From assembly GCA_021396245.1 (NCBI GenBank), contig WNYE01000001.1, positions 1,240,001 through 1,304,000 on the forward strand: a stretch of DNA of 64,000 bases, written 5' to 3'. Shown piece by piece: positions 23,309-36,109 of the stretch. The notes under the pieces are model-generated. The model saw nothing but the letters and a program-made list of their open reading frames with translations, did not search any database and was not told the DNA's origin. The stretch is from Sporothrix humicola (Eukaryota; Ascomycota; Sordariomycetes; Ophiostomatales; Ophiostomataceae). Both the position numbers and the translations under genes were made by a program. Numbering within the stretch: position 1 is the stretch's first letter; each line of letters starts with the position of its first letter.

Positions 23309-25386
23309 CTATGGCACCACTGGTGAGCTGATATCGATCTCGACGTCTGCATTGGCCCGCGTCTGTCCGGCCACTGCGTTGACTGGGCCGTAATGGCCGT
23401 GCATGTGCTCGGCCGCCTCCGAAACGACATCTAACTTGGGAGGTTGCTGATGTTGTTGCGGCTGGAACGGCTGAGGAGGCTGGAATGATTGTGCTTGCTG
23501 CTGCTGCGGGTGGTGAACCTGCTGGTAAATATTGCTCCGGTCCCGGCTGTGGCTCGGTGTTTGGCCTGGTGACGGGCCCGGGCTATGGTCGGGCGTTCCG
23601 TTATTGCTGTCGTCACTCCAGTTCCGTGAGTGGCCCATCAGCGGTTGCTGTTGCTGCTGGTATTGCTGCTGCTGAATCTGGTTGCCGGCCCCGAAGGTGC
23701 TCATACCGCTGAGAGCGCTGATGTTGCTAAAGGGTCGCGATGTTCTCTGCGGTATTTGGCCCTGGTTTTGATATTGTGGCACACTGCCAACATCCTCTTC
23801 GGGTGACTGCAGGACGCTGGGTAGTTCCGGAATAAAACCGCCCTCGACACCGAGCTCGGCGGGCTGTAGAGGCGAGCCAACACCGACGCTATCTGACCTC
23901 GACCGCTCGCTTGCATCGCTCACAATCCGTGGCCGCTGGTACTGCTGGACCTGCTGGTTCCATACTAGTCCATGTGGCTGTTGTCCCTGCGAGTCTATGC
24001 TTGTCCGTGGATCTGTGCTCATCGAGTACCGACCGGGACGGTTTTGAATACGTGCCGGAATATCAAAGTAGCCTGTGACGGGGGCGCCTTCGACACCTAC
24101 ACTTGGCGACGAATAGTCCAGGCTGGCCTTTGGAAAGCCTGAATGGTCCGGCATTGGCGACGTTGTGCCGGTGACGTTACTTAGTTGACCATGTGCTTGG
24201 CTGAAAGTAGAGTTCCTGACGTCGCCGATATACGTGGCGGCCGTTTCGTTCTCCAAAAGCTCATCGTATTCCATCTGATTCACCTCCGATGGCGTCGGCA
24301 TATGGGGCGCGATTCTCTGTTTTGAGTTGCGCGTGCCACTCTCACCACTGCCACTGATTGCGCCGGCACCACCGATCCCGCTCTGAGGGCCGCTGCCGCG
24401 TCCACTACGACGACCACCCGAGCTTGTTCCACTGCTGCGCTCTGCCTTCTTGACGACCTTGGCAGTCTTGCGCAGGCTTCGGATAATGAAGAACGCTGCC
24501 ACCATAACAATAATCAAAAGGCCGACGAGGCCACCGACCAAGCCGCCGATCTGGGCATTTGTGAGACCAGACGACGAGTGTTCAGAGGTCGTCGAGTTGT
24601 TGACGACGGCCACTTCCGAGGCCTTTGCTTGTGTTGAAGGGATGAACTTGGCGAGGTAGATACTCGTGTCTGTTGGGAGACCAGTCGGGGCCGTGGGGGT
24701 TTCGACTGTAGTCGATGTGACGGTGGCGACCACTGCTTTTCCTTTCGAGTCGGTGGATGTTGTGAAGGTCGCCGTGAAAACCATCGTCGTCGGGGTCGTT
24801 TCATAGCAGGCGTTGAGTGCGCAACCCATTGTCGTGTGGCAACAGCCATAGTTGTATGATGAAGGGCAAAGATAATAGTTAGTGGGGCATTGTTGCGTGT
24901 TGGATACACCTGCCGGTGCCGTGCAGTCGTTGACGCCGCAGATATAGCCTAGGAGGGAAAGCATGGGTTAGATATTTTGGTCCAATGTACACGGACGCCG
25001 ACATGCGTTTACTTACCCGATGGACAGCAGCCACCCGCGGCCTCGATACCGCAGTTGATGTACCCTACAATACCGCATGCAGAAGCCGTGGTCGCAAGTG
25101 TTGTCTGGACACAAGAGCTGACTTCACATGCGAAATTTGTTGGACAGCAGCCTCCGCTCATTGACGATGGGCAAAGAGAGTAGTTTGTCGGGCAGGTCGA
25201 CGTCGCGGCTTTTCGTCTTAAAAGCTGCAGCTCTGTTGTGACATGCACCTTTTCAATCCGGCGCACGACCTCGGCGCCCCATTTCTTCTCGACAACCTCG
25301 CCGTAAGCAGATGATGACGGCGTAAAACTCATGGCGAGTAGGCCAAGTCCGAGCCAGGCTGGCCATGAGGCCCCGGATCGTGACAT
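23309..25386 (-). CDS. Cys-rich single-pass membrane protein with duplicated extracellular Cys module
   Basis: Exons 25386-25017 and 24948-23309 give 669 residues; the 68-nt phase-1 intron (GTAAGT...CTAACCC...CCTAG) falls inside a Cys motif, which splicing restores. Order: signal peptide (about 1-28); Cys module A (65-92, CPTNYSLCPSS...GCC); a middle Cys segment (104-132, GGCCPSGYICGVNDC); Cys module B (144-171), a clear copy of A; a Thr/Ser-rich stalk; one transmembrane helix (about 257-279); then a basic patch (RSLRKTAKVVKKAE) and a long Gln/Pro/Ser-rich cytoplasmic tail. This topology resembles fungal cell-wall sensors of WSC/Mid2 type, but the Cys pattern is not a WSC domain that I recognise. 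A surface sensor or adhesion role is inferred only. Confidence 0.8.
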
Positions 25387-28300
25387 CGTTGTGGTGTAGC
25401 CCGGCTGGTGCAGATGATGATTGATGTTTATGTTTGCGTCGTTTTTAATTGCTTAAAAGGGAGGCTCCCTTCAGCGTCGAGTCGGAGGAAGCATAGGAGG
25501 TTGCGACAGTGTTGGAAAAGCTTGCTAGTTGGAAGAATATAGTATGCCGAGTAGATTTGTTTGTCGTTACTGAGTCGTTTTCGATTGGGATCCGAAGTGC
25601 CCAGAGATATAAGTGCAGGAACCGAGATCCAGAGGACAAAGTAGGATGAACTGAAACCAACGCGATGAATGCGACAAAGATACGACGAGAGGAGGTCAAA
25701 GCCAAGAAACGAGAAAAGTAACAGGTAAAAGGTTTAAAAAAGAAATAAGGAGTCAAGATGACAAAATGACACAACGAGTCCCGAGAAAATAAGACCCAGC
25801 GTGGAAAGGTCAGCGGAAGAGCCGCAAACCGAGAAGATCGATCAGCTCGACCGCAGCAGAGACCAGCCCACAGAAATAGGGCAGAGCAGCGTCTATCGTA
25901 AAGGACGACGGGGAAAAATGCCTGAGAAATGGAGAGAGAAAGCGTGGGAGAGTGGAAGAGAGATGAAAAGGCTCAGAAAACAGAGGAGGGAGTGCAGGAG
26001 GGCGCAGCAAGCCACGTCTTTTTCTTGTACCGACAGATGCACGATCGGCAGAGCTGCTGCGCAAAAGAAATAGAAAAGGAAAAGAGGTCCAAGAAAAGAA
26101 AAAGGGCTGGTCAAAAGGTCCTCGGGACCCAGCCAGGAGGATGCGTGAACGCAATGAAACGAGAGGCGCGAAGGATTGGACTGGACTGACAGATGGGGGC
26201 AGACCCAGAAGGAAAATAATGAGGAGCGAGAGGTGTCAGAACAAGTCCCTGGGAAAAGAAGCTTCACGAAGGCTGGCCTTATTTGTCTCCACTGCCACTG
26301 CGGCTGGCGAGGAAGGAGAGGGTCCTGCTTATGCTTCTTCTTGTTTGGAAGGAGGCACCGTCAGCAATAAGGAGGGTGTCAAGATCTGTGTTTTTGGGTG
26401 GCTGTGGCTGAGGAAGGAGCGCACTCTTTCCGTTCCTTCGTTTTTTTACGAAAAATTTCTCTCTTTTCTCAGGGTTTTCTTGCGTGATCAACCTTGTTGG
26501 CCGTTCTTTCTCTTTTGATCTCGAGATTAGGTCGCACCTGCCAAAATACCGATTTCGCAGATGTGGCTGGCCTCGTTGCTTCCCAGTGAAATTCTGCGAT
26601 GCGGCGCAAAAGCTGCAAACAGGAAGGTGCCGACCGGTTGGAGAGGGGCTGGAAGGAACAAGGGACCTGTCCGTTTTCTTCATAGGGCTGTCCCTAATTA
26701 GGCAGTATGACCGGGGGGTGCCCTGGAGGAAAGGAGGGGAAGGTGAAATGAAGATAATGAAGCTGTATTAATACCTGTCTACTCCGTATTGCAGGTAGAA
26801 ATACGACGCATACGGGAGGCAAGAGCGAGCGAAGGACGCCTAGCCAGCACACAAAGCAAGAAAGAGCGTAAGGACATGGCGGTGATCTTGAATAAAATAC
26901 TCCGTACGGAGTACCTTACGCAGCTTTGACAGCAAGAAACAGGAAACTCAGAGGATGCGGCGATGACCGAGCTTTGCAGCCAACACGCCATTGCCCTTGC
27001 TTTCCGTTCTCGTCGCCAGTGAAGAGAGGAGCTGGTGTGACTCGAGCACCTTCCTCAAACCGCTATCCCAAACAAAGAGTGTGATACAGCACCTATCACT
27101 TCGAGCGCATATCATGCCTTTTTGTCTTCCAACAGCTATCACAGACAATGGGCAGTGGGGTCGTCAACCAACATGACCGTGCACCGGACGCGCAAAAGGT
27201 CGAGAAAAGAGGGTGCATGAGGTGGTATTTAGGGGACCAGGTGGACCAAATGCGGCGACGGTCCATTTCCCCCTTCGCGAGCTCAAGTTTGCGTCTCGAC
27301 CGCTTTTTTTGGATGAGAAAGACACGATACAAAGCAGAGAACACAGCCGAATAACGTGCCACTGGGCGAAGCGGAGCGCGGATGGCTGATTTTCCGTACG
27401 AATAATACGACAAGAGGGCCTCCAACAGTACGAAAACCCGACACTGTTCCATCGCCAACCATCCAACCTCGCCAACGACCGCCTCCCTCCTCCCAAGATG
27501 TGGGTGCGGCGGCTGCATCTGCGATTGGAGGAATGGTTGCAGCCCAAAAGGGAGCTTGCATATGTCTAGGCATACTTGTGCACATTGTTTCTTTTTATAT
27601 TCCTGTTTGTTTCCTACCTGAAAGCCCCTCTATGCCGAGTCTCTCCAGCTTTCGTCGCAAAGAGAGGCTCTGCTTGTTTGACTTGGCGGGGATTCTCCCG
27701 TCCCTCTCTCCCTTGACTCCCTTACATCCAAATGTCGACCAAGCATATTTGTCCGATGGTCGACAACTGGCAAATGTGAAGACCGAGGATGGGCCCCCAA
27801 ACTAAAAGGACCCTCAAAGACGAGACCCCCAAATGGCAGGACCCGAGCTGAATCATGACTGGTTTGTGTTGCACACTCCAAACAGACCATACTGAATACA
27901 GCTCGTCGCAAAAGCTGGCCACAAACTCGAAAAGAGACCAAACTGTCAGCCGGCAGCCAGCTCAGCCCCCATCACAGGTCTCCCTTGAGGCTATTGTTTC
28001 ATCTTGTACTCCGTAGGCAAGGAAGCAGATCGAGAGTCGAGCCAAGAAACCAAGAGAAAAAGAAACAACACACAGAAAGCGTTTTCCACGTGGGAATACC
28101 CGCTTGTTCTCGTAGTCCAAGCCTCTTTTGCACTCGCTCGGTCAGCCACATCGTGATCCTAGGGCGGCCAATGGCGTCTATCTGTACTCCGGAAGTCGTT
28201 AACAGCTTTTAGCACCGCTCAAAACAGACACTACGCACGGCCAGCAACGGGCGCTAGGACTAGGATGTCTCTAATTCGCGTCGCTTGCGAGCTGTCAAAC

Positions 28301-31300
28301 GGCTGTCAACTTCCTGGCGAACAACGGTTGGCAAGTAGCGTCCGGGTTCGGTGCAATAAAAATGCCAAACCAACAATCGTATTTTATGAATTTTCTAATG
28401 CCTCCCTTGGGATGGCAACACAGTCCACCAAAATAGCACCATCATAATCCTCGTGGCTCTCATGTTCTTGGCCATGCCCTAGTCCTCTCGCCTAAAGGAC
28501 CAACAGCCAAGTCTGGTTGAACAGTCCCTCGTTGATAGTTTAATTATTGTGATGAGAGAACCCACGTAGCTTTAGGCCACGCCCTTTAGAGGCGGATTAA
28601 GTTGGGGATACCCGCCATAGATTTCATGTTTATGGATGGGGACTTGCCTTTGATTTATTTGTACAGATATTTTGCCCGCATCGTTTTAAAATATCACCAT
28701 GTGTCGACTGCTGGAAAGTTACAGCTCATATGGAAACGGTGAACAAGGTTCGTTTCCGGCTACTCGGGCTTTGCTCTTCCAGAAAACAATATGAGGCAAT
28801 TAACAACAACCTTTCGCGATAGATCATATTAACAGGGCTCCCGTGGTCTTTTCTTGATACTCATTCATCCCATAGTCTCGTCTTTTTGAAACCCTATTAG
28901 AATAAATTGAACTATTCACTATCGTGTGGGGGCTCGTCTGAAAACCCTAGGATGATATATCGACAAGTAGGTTGAGATAACGCTCTATCTACGAGGGATA
29001 ATCAGTAAAACGATTCGGCCTTGGCAACGACGCAACGAAACGCTGCAATAGAGCCGCTGTTCCATATTTTGAGGATCATTTTGGGGGGGCGGCCGTGATA
29101 TTACAAGCTTCGCTCGATGATGTTGAGATAGGACCCTGGGGTATGGCTCAGCTACACATACGTGGCCCAATTTTACGAGAGGTTGGATCTTCGGGATATA
29201 AACTTGGCATGTCAAGTGTATCGATGTCTGTCTGCGCATAATTTTTCAACGTCAAAGGATGATCTGTATACTCGAAAAGTCTCACCGTGGGAGAATGGTT
29301 TTGTCTCGATAGATCGTAGTAAACGTGGAGTCCTATTCCGAGTCGTCCGATTAATAAACTTGTGGAGAGCAGATGCACTTACACGTGGTATCGCCACATG
29401 TGGATTCAGACATCAGTGATACCAAGGAACGACGGGACGGTCCAGAAGGTCGGTCCACAACTGAATCAGTCTTCAGAAATAAACAGAAAATGAGGAGTGA
29501 AGATGGTGCAGAAAGAAAATGTGATTCCTTTCCAAAAAGAAACAGGGAAACATTCTACCATACATTAAAACCCACGGTAGGTGAAGCAGAGTGCCGGGTA
29601 GAAAAAGTCATAATTGGCAAAGCGCCGGACGAGATCGGGCCTCCAACCATCGTCCGACATGGAATGAGATCAAATCATAGAGAATGTGGGAAACCTTGAG
29701 ATTTTGAACATAAATGAGAATTTCACAAATAAAAAAAATCACCATAAAGGATCACAACACGGGAAGTGCATCTCTTTGACCTCTTGTACAAAAAACAACC
29801 CCCACGCTTCTGGTGATGAACGACTTGTTTTTGTCTCGGTGGCAGTTGTCAGTGAAATGTTAGCACTAATTTGGTAATATAGCGGCAGTTGTGGGACACT
29901 ATTTCCCCATGTGGCATCACAAATGAAACGACATAAAAAGGAACACAAAAATACGAGTCTACCCTCATCCTTTCGCGTCCGTGTTGTTGTTCAACAAAAT
30001 TTGACCGGATAAGTTGTGACACATAATACATAAATATGACAGAAATAGGTCCTGTGGCGAGTGATACTCCAACCGCCCAATAGACTCTTGAATGCACTGC
30101 ACCGTCGACGAGGTGACATATGGGAGCACAATGCCGTTGGACGCCACGGATACCGGATGCCACGCCGTGCTTCGTGGTGCGCAATATTTCGTTGAAAACG
30201 ACGCCGCCTCACATTGTCTGCTTCTGTTGTCTGGTTAAAGACCTCAGATGCAACTGCAGGCTCCTGCATCGCAGCTTCCGGCTAGACTCGTGGGATACTT
30301 TCTATCTGTCTTGGCCAAGCCCTCACTGTCCAGTCGCTCTTTCCTTCCCCGCTATCTGGGGTTCTCTGTGTGTTCGTCTTATTCCTACTCATATTGTTGC
30401 ACGATGCAACAAGTCGTCTCAGGATAACCTATTGCCGCTGTATCAGATGCGCGTGTGCCTGCTATTGTTCAAAGATCAATATCATTTACCTCGACCTGTA
30501 TCAAAGTCGATTTTATTTGCAGTCCAGACAATTTCCACACCGCCCGTGTTGTTCGGCCCCGTGCAGTCAACCGTCGCTTCTGGTCAAAGGGTCGCTCCTT
30601 CCCTATCGCTTTCATCACCCGTCCTCCCTGGCCCATGCTTCCTTCCCTGCACTTCGTTCCTCTCTCCGCACGCACGATAATGTAACTCCTGCTCTCTCTC
30701 TTCTTAATACTCCGGACGAGACGCACCCCGCCTTTGTGCCTCATATCTTTGGTCAAGTATTACAACCTAAAAGCACGACAGCAGCCTGCAATATTTTCTG
30801 TCCCCCGTCCCTGCCTCGTCGCCTGCCGGTTTTCTCTCGACAATCCGTGGTCCACTCAAATTTTTCTATAAGCTCTTCTCCCATACCTCTTCTGCTTCTT
30901 TTCTGCTTCTGCCGGCTGTTCCTCTCTCAGGCCTGTGGGTCTGTGCTCCAAGAATAGAGAGATGCTCTTTCCCTATTCCTTTTGACTTGGCTCCTTCCCT
31001 TGTCTTTTGTCTGGTTCCTGCTCTTTTCGCTCCTCTGTTGCTCCTTCCTCCCACCGAAATATACAAAGCACACATCTCACCGTGCCTGGCCTTTGCCTTC
31101 GACCATTATCTTCTTTCTCTTCGTCTTCTTCCGTCAACAATACCGAAATAAAGTCAGAGAACCCATCATGGACCTCACTTCTTGCAACATAATCGTCTCC
31201 CCCAGCTTCCACTGACATAAAGGTGGCGCGCTAGACATGTCCAGCTGCGACATTTTCCTTTTTTGACCCTCAGCCTCGTCCATTGCAAAACCAACAGACC

Positions 31301-31914
31301 TCGAATTGCCTCATACCTGTATTTCCACAAATCTTCCAGCTAAACCAGCCTGCCAGGTTACCCACCGGGCTCAAAGTCCGCGACAAACTACCGACGCTTC
31401 GCCAAGGCGAGGTTTTGTGGCCACAACCGTCCGCGTTTCTTTGCTCGCCGAATAGGTCTGCTGGGCTCCTTTCAATCCCCGTAATTTCTCACCCTCTCTC
31501 CACATCGCCAGCATTAGCGACGGACCAAGACCGGTCCTTTTTGCCTGCTCCGTCCATCTCGCCTCCTTCGGATATGATCGTCTCTCTTTTGTTTTTTCTT
31601 AGGTGTTTTCGGAAAGCCCGTGTCTTCTCTTGTCCGCCTCGCCCAATTCTCATCCCATTATCCCCTTTCCCCTTCCCCGGATTTTGTCTACTCCGCACCG
31701 TGTCCCCCAGGGCATACTCACTGAAGGATCATCAGAGGCCTGGCCCCCGCGCGCGACAGACATTTCCACTCCTGTATTTCCACAACGTCACTGATCAGAA
31801 CTCTCTCCCACACATTTCTACCCCATTCCCACAATTTTGTGCATCCGCTCGTATCCGTTGAACCGCATCTGGACCTCTTTTCTCTCTCATACCAAGACCC
31901 ACCATGGTCTTGTT
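25387..31914. other. 6.5-kb gene-poor region ending in the leader of the Zn2Cys6 gene
   Basis: No gene is supported. The left part is promoter of the Cys-rich protein gene (minus). TACTCCGTA-type sites occur at 26780-26788, 26898-26913 (perfect 16-base palindrome) and 28007-28015. About 28500-30000 is richer in A/T than its surroundings, with no recognisable transposon ends. From about 30300 to 31900 the plus strand is pyrimidine-rich and probably holds promoter and a long leader. Confidence 0.5.
26898..26913. repeat. Perfect palindrome TACTCCGTACGGAGTA
   Basis: A 16-base perfect palindrome in intergenic DNA; half-sites TACTCCGTA or TACGGAGTA recur at 6416, 9418, 9555, 19535, 26780, 28007 and 53069, all outside predicted genes. 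It may be a protein-binding site or the end motif of a dispersed element. Confidence 0.7.
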
Positions 31915-31918
31915 ATGA
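31904..31918 (+). promoter_or_regulatory. Four-codon upstream ORF overlapping the main start codon
   Basis: ATG GTC TTG TTA TGA begins in a strong context (ACCATGG), and its stop shares bases with the predicted main ATG at 31915 (TTATGACC). Such an overlap would make translation of the regulator depend on leaky scanning, reinitiation or use of the next in-frame ATG at 31942. Confidence 0.6.
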
Positions 31919-34900
31919 CCGGGAAAACCGATCAGTTCGCGATGAGCACTCTTCTCAAGCCCGTGCCGCCGCCCAAGCAGATTCGCTTTGTCAACAATCA
32001 GGGCCAGCCGCCATCGAAACGGCGACGAGTCAATGCAGCGTGAGCTCTCACCCGAAGCCCGTGAGACGTGACGAATCATTCAAGCTAACCAATTCTCTTA
32101 CCCTCCATCAGATGCCTGACGTGTCGCAAGCGAAAGACGCGCTGCGCCGGCGAGCGCCCGACCTGCTCGACATGCGCGAGTAACGGGCATGAATGCCTTG
32201 GTTACACAGATCTCCCCGAAAAGAAGAAGGACCAGAATGCCAGCGCCCGGACTGGCTCCTTCGGAAGCGGTCGCGAGCGAGGCCCTGCCAACGACACGAA
32301 GAGCGAATATGATGACGACGAAGACGACGGCAATGGCTCAGATGAGCCACAAAACGACCAATCGGCAGCGGGAGACAGCAACATCACCCGACTAGGCAGC
32401 GTGAACGATAATAATGAAGCCGTCAGCGATGGCGACACAATCTACAACGAAGCCGGCCCGAAACGGAGACGAAAGTCTTCGGGGAGGTCTTCACATGAAG
32501 GCCATTCGCGATCGGAGCCCAGCCAAGCCGAAGACTGGGAGCACGCCGTCCAGGACTTATATCAGCCCTATCAGCCACATCAGACACAGCAGACACAACA
32601 GACACAACAGACGCAAGTGCAACAGCGACGAGGAACCCAGACAAGCAGCAACGATCAAGCGCAGCAAATGGGTCGGTCGGTATCATTTCACGAGGCCGGC
32701 CAAGGAGGCAGGTCACCCCCTCAACAGCGACAACAAGTTTCTCATCAGCATCAACACCAGCACCACAACGAGAGCCACCGAGTTCCATACTTTCGCTATT
32801 TTGGCCCGACTGCCATTGTGCCCGGTTACAAACAGATGGTCGTTGATGTAGGCATGACCGCCCGTCGCCGTAGTCGCGGCAGCAGCTTTTCGACATCGTC
32901 ACCAGGGACCACCTTAACCGATGGCAGTAACTACCGCCGTAGCCAGCTCAGTCGCCAGTCCAAGTTCGAACCAGTATTCGAGACCCTGGAGAATCTGCCT
33001 TTCTACGACCCAAACGACCCGGCACCAGTTCACCCACTCATCATTAACCTCCTGAAGACTTTCTTCGTTCATCTAGGATGCAACTATCCCTTTTTACGAG
33101 AGGAGAGGGTTCTAAGGATGGTGCGGGAAAAGCGCGTGGAACCCATCCTGGTTGATGCCATGTGCGCTCTTGCTGCTCGGTTCTCGGACCTTCCCGTGTT
33201 CACGAATGGAGGTGAAGATGTCACAGATACCAACAACGGCACTAGTGGTGGGGGGTCTCGGAACGACGGCCGAATTTCACGTTCAGAATATGGCCAGGTC
33301 TTTGCACAACGCGCAAAGGCTGCCACTGTTGATACATTCCCCTGTCCCTCTGTGGCTGCTGTTCAAGCGTGCCTTCTTATGGCATACGAAGGCTTCGGGG
33401 CGGATCAGGACAGCACACTGTGGATGTACCTGGGGCTTGCCATCCGCATGGCAGTCGATCTTGGCCTACAGAAGAAAGTAGGAGTCACACCGCAAGGTGA
33501 GAAGGACCCGTGGTTCTTGCGTACCTGGAATGGAAAAGGCGGTGGTGAATACGACAGCGAGGATGGCGACGGCAACGTCGGAGAGACAAACGAACCCTCT
33601 CCAGGAAAGAAGCCTGTCCGCAACAATGGCGGTAACACCCAGGATGCCGAAAGCTCTTATGCATCCGCAGACTTGCGTGCAGCAGAACAAGAGCGTGCTG
33701 ACACTTTCTGGGCTGTCTTCTTCCTGGATCGTGTGATCTCGTCTGGTACGGGCCGGCCCGTTACTTTCCGAGATGATGACTTTGAGCTCGCCCTCCCGGA
33801 ACCGACACTCGATCCACTCACGGATTGGCCAGCGCCATTCCCCATCTTGGCACAAATCATCCATCTCTATGGCCGGGTGTCTGATGTCCTGAACAATATT
33901 CATAGTGCCGATGATCTCACGCATGAAAAGATGCAACGGCTCGGTCGCATGGAAAACGACCTGACGCAACTCTACCAACGACAAGATCCCCGGCTCAACT
34001 TCAACGCGTATAATTTCCAGGCATATGTGCGTGCTGGGCAAGGCACGACATTTATCCTGCTCCATTTCTGGTTTCACACTCTCATTATCATCCTGCACCA
34101 GCCAACGCTCTTGGCGCCATTTGGCGGTCTTCGGCGCACCCACCAGCTACTGCCCAATAGTCACGAACTCTCCATGTCCAGCGCAAAAACCATTGCCGAC
34201 ATTCTCGCGTTTGCTGAGCTTATCGATCCAAAGAGCTTTATCGGCAATCCGTTCACTTCGCAGCCGATGTATATCGCGGCGTGTGCGTTCTTGATGGAGT
34301 CGGTTGCAAATGCCTCCCAGCCGGCTTCCCGGGACGCTTCGCCACCACCTGTAGATGGACAAGCGCGAGGTCCTGGTTATTCAGGCAGCGACGCGCGAAC
34401 CGGGACCACATCTAAGCATTCCCTTCTTGCATCGAATGCGAACCAAAACTATCAGCGCTGCTACAAATCACTGCAACAGCTACACCTGTATTGGGGTGGT
34501 GTACGGTACATCTTGACAGCACTGGACCAGAAGTCCAAGGGAATCTGGGATTGCGAGACTTTCACGTCTGAGGAGCTGGAGAGTACCAAGCAGCCGATAC
34601 AACGGGTCTCTCAGAGCAAGATGCCGCGCTTTGACAATCCTTCTTCCCCGAGCGTACCACCGATTGCGTGGTCACTAACGGGAACGTCGAACTCTGCAAA
34701 CCCCAGTCTGACTCTGCTTTTCCAGAGCCAGCCAAACGCTGGCGGGCCTTCTACGACTGGTGCGAAACCACAGGATTCTACACCCCGTGCAAAGGACCAC
34801 CACAAGCACCGCAAACAGCCATCCCAGCAGTCGCAGCCTGGCCGCCAAACGAGACAGCCGCCACCTGTCCAGTACCAGTCACCCCAACCTGCTTCTGCTG

Positions 34901-35751
34901 CCACGCCTCCTGGAAATATGAAATACGATCCCATCCGACAGAGTCTTCCAGAAGCACCGGCCATGTATTCTTCAGCCTATCCGCAGGGCAACGTCTCGGC
35001 TGTTCGGTACTCCGCGGAACAAGCCGACCATCAGTACCCACAACAACACGGTGCACCTCCGTCATTTCCGGATAATCAGTCTGCGGATTCAATGTATGCC
35101 CGTGGCGCAAATGCTATTAGCCCAAGTGCAAGCAGAAGTCAACAGGGAATATATGTCAACAACGGCAGCAACAACATGGGCTATCATGGGCAACAGCAGC
35201 AGCAATTCCAGGTTCCGCAGCAGCAGGAATACAACCAGCAGCAGCAACAACAACAGGCACAGCACGGACAGGACCAGCAGCAGCACGTCCATCGCCAAGA
35301 ATTTATACATCAACCACAGCAACAGCCGCTTCCTGCGCCAGTCCAGTCGTACAACACGCCGTCGTCGCACCACTCTTCCGCTTACGACGGTGCCATATTG
35401 TTGGGTACATCGCCGTCCAACAACGGACTTGCCAACTTTGACCAGGCCAATGCGGCCAGTGCGAGCGGAAACAGTCCCAGTGCAGCCGCTGCTATGGGCC
35501 ATCTCGACGGCAGCGGAATGTACCAGACGGACTTCGGGCAAGGCGGCCTTATTGGCGGCCCGTCTTACTCGTACCTCGAGGCGGGCCCGATTCAGGACAT
35601 TATCACGTTTGACAGTCAAGTGTTCAATATTGGGTCTGACCCAATTGGCAATCTAGCACTACCGACAGATCTGATGCCGCAATGGCTTGAGTATTTGCCA
35701 AGCAATGTGCTAAACCTCTTTGACGATGGCACAAACAGAGACGACCAGTAA
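31915..35751 (+). CDS. Zn2Cys6 fungal transcription factor with Gln-rich tail
   Basis: Exons 31915-32039 and 32112-35751 give 1254 residues. The 72-nt intron (GTGAGC...GCTAACC...CATCAG) sits just before the first zinc Cys; splicing yields KRRRVNAAC. The DNA-binding domain is at 43-70, Cys spacing 2-6-6-2-6 (C43, C46, C53, C60, C63, C70), preceded by a basic nuclear-localisation-like KRRR. An acidic/Asn-rich segment follows, then the fungal-specific transcription-factor domain (PF04082 type, about 345-620). The C-terminus is Gln-rich (QQQ runs near 1070-1105) and ends in a hydrophobic/acidic segment (WLEYLPSNVLNLFDDG) that could activate transcription. I cannot assign a pathway. A uORF overlaps the start; the second in-frame ATG at 31942 is a possible start. 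Confidence 0.88.
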
Positions 35752-36109
35752 CGTCACCAGTGGTCTTCTTTTTTCACGTATTTCGCTCTTGGATTATTAT
35801 TTCTTTTTGTCATGATTTTTTTTCGATAATATTTACTTGCTACGAGGCATGATTGGATTTTACGGGTTGGATGGGATTTAAAAGCACCAGATACCTCATT
35901 TGCATTTTGTTCGGCGACCGTTTTTACCTTACGTCCACCCTTCCGGATTATAATTATATAATTTTTATGATATATTTTGGATTGCATTATTATCTTCTTT
36001 ATTTCGTTTGAGTGGCTTGATGTTTGTTCATCTCGGATCGTACAATATTCATTACAGCGTTTCCGCCAGCATCATATTTTCCCCTTCGGACTTTCCACTA
36101 CACCATGCA
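35752..36109. other. Convergent 3' region between regulator and frataxin genes
   Basis: AT-rich 358-base region, presumably both 3' UTRs; nothing else seen. Confidence 0.6.

Noticed and set aside
28500..30000. A/T-richer segment suspected to be a RIP-mutated transposon relic
   Set aside because: I found no terminal repeats, target-site duplication or transposase-like frame; base composition alone is not enough.
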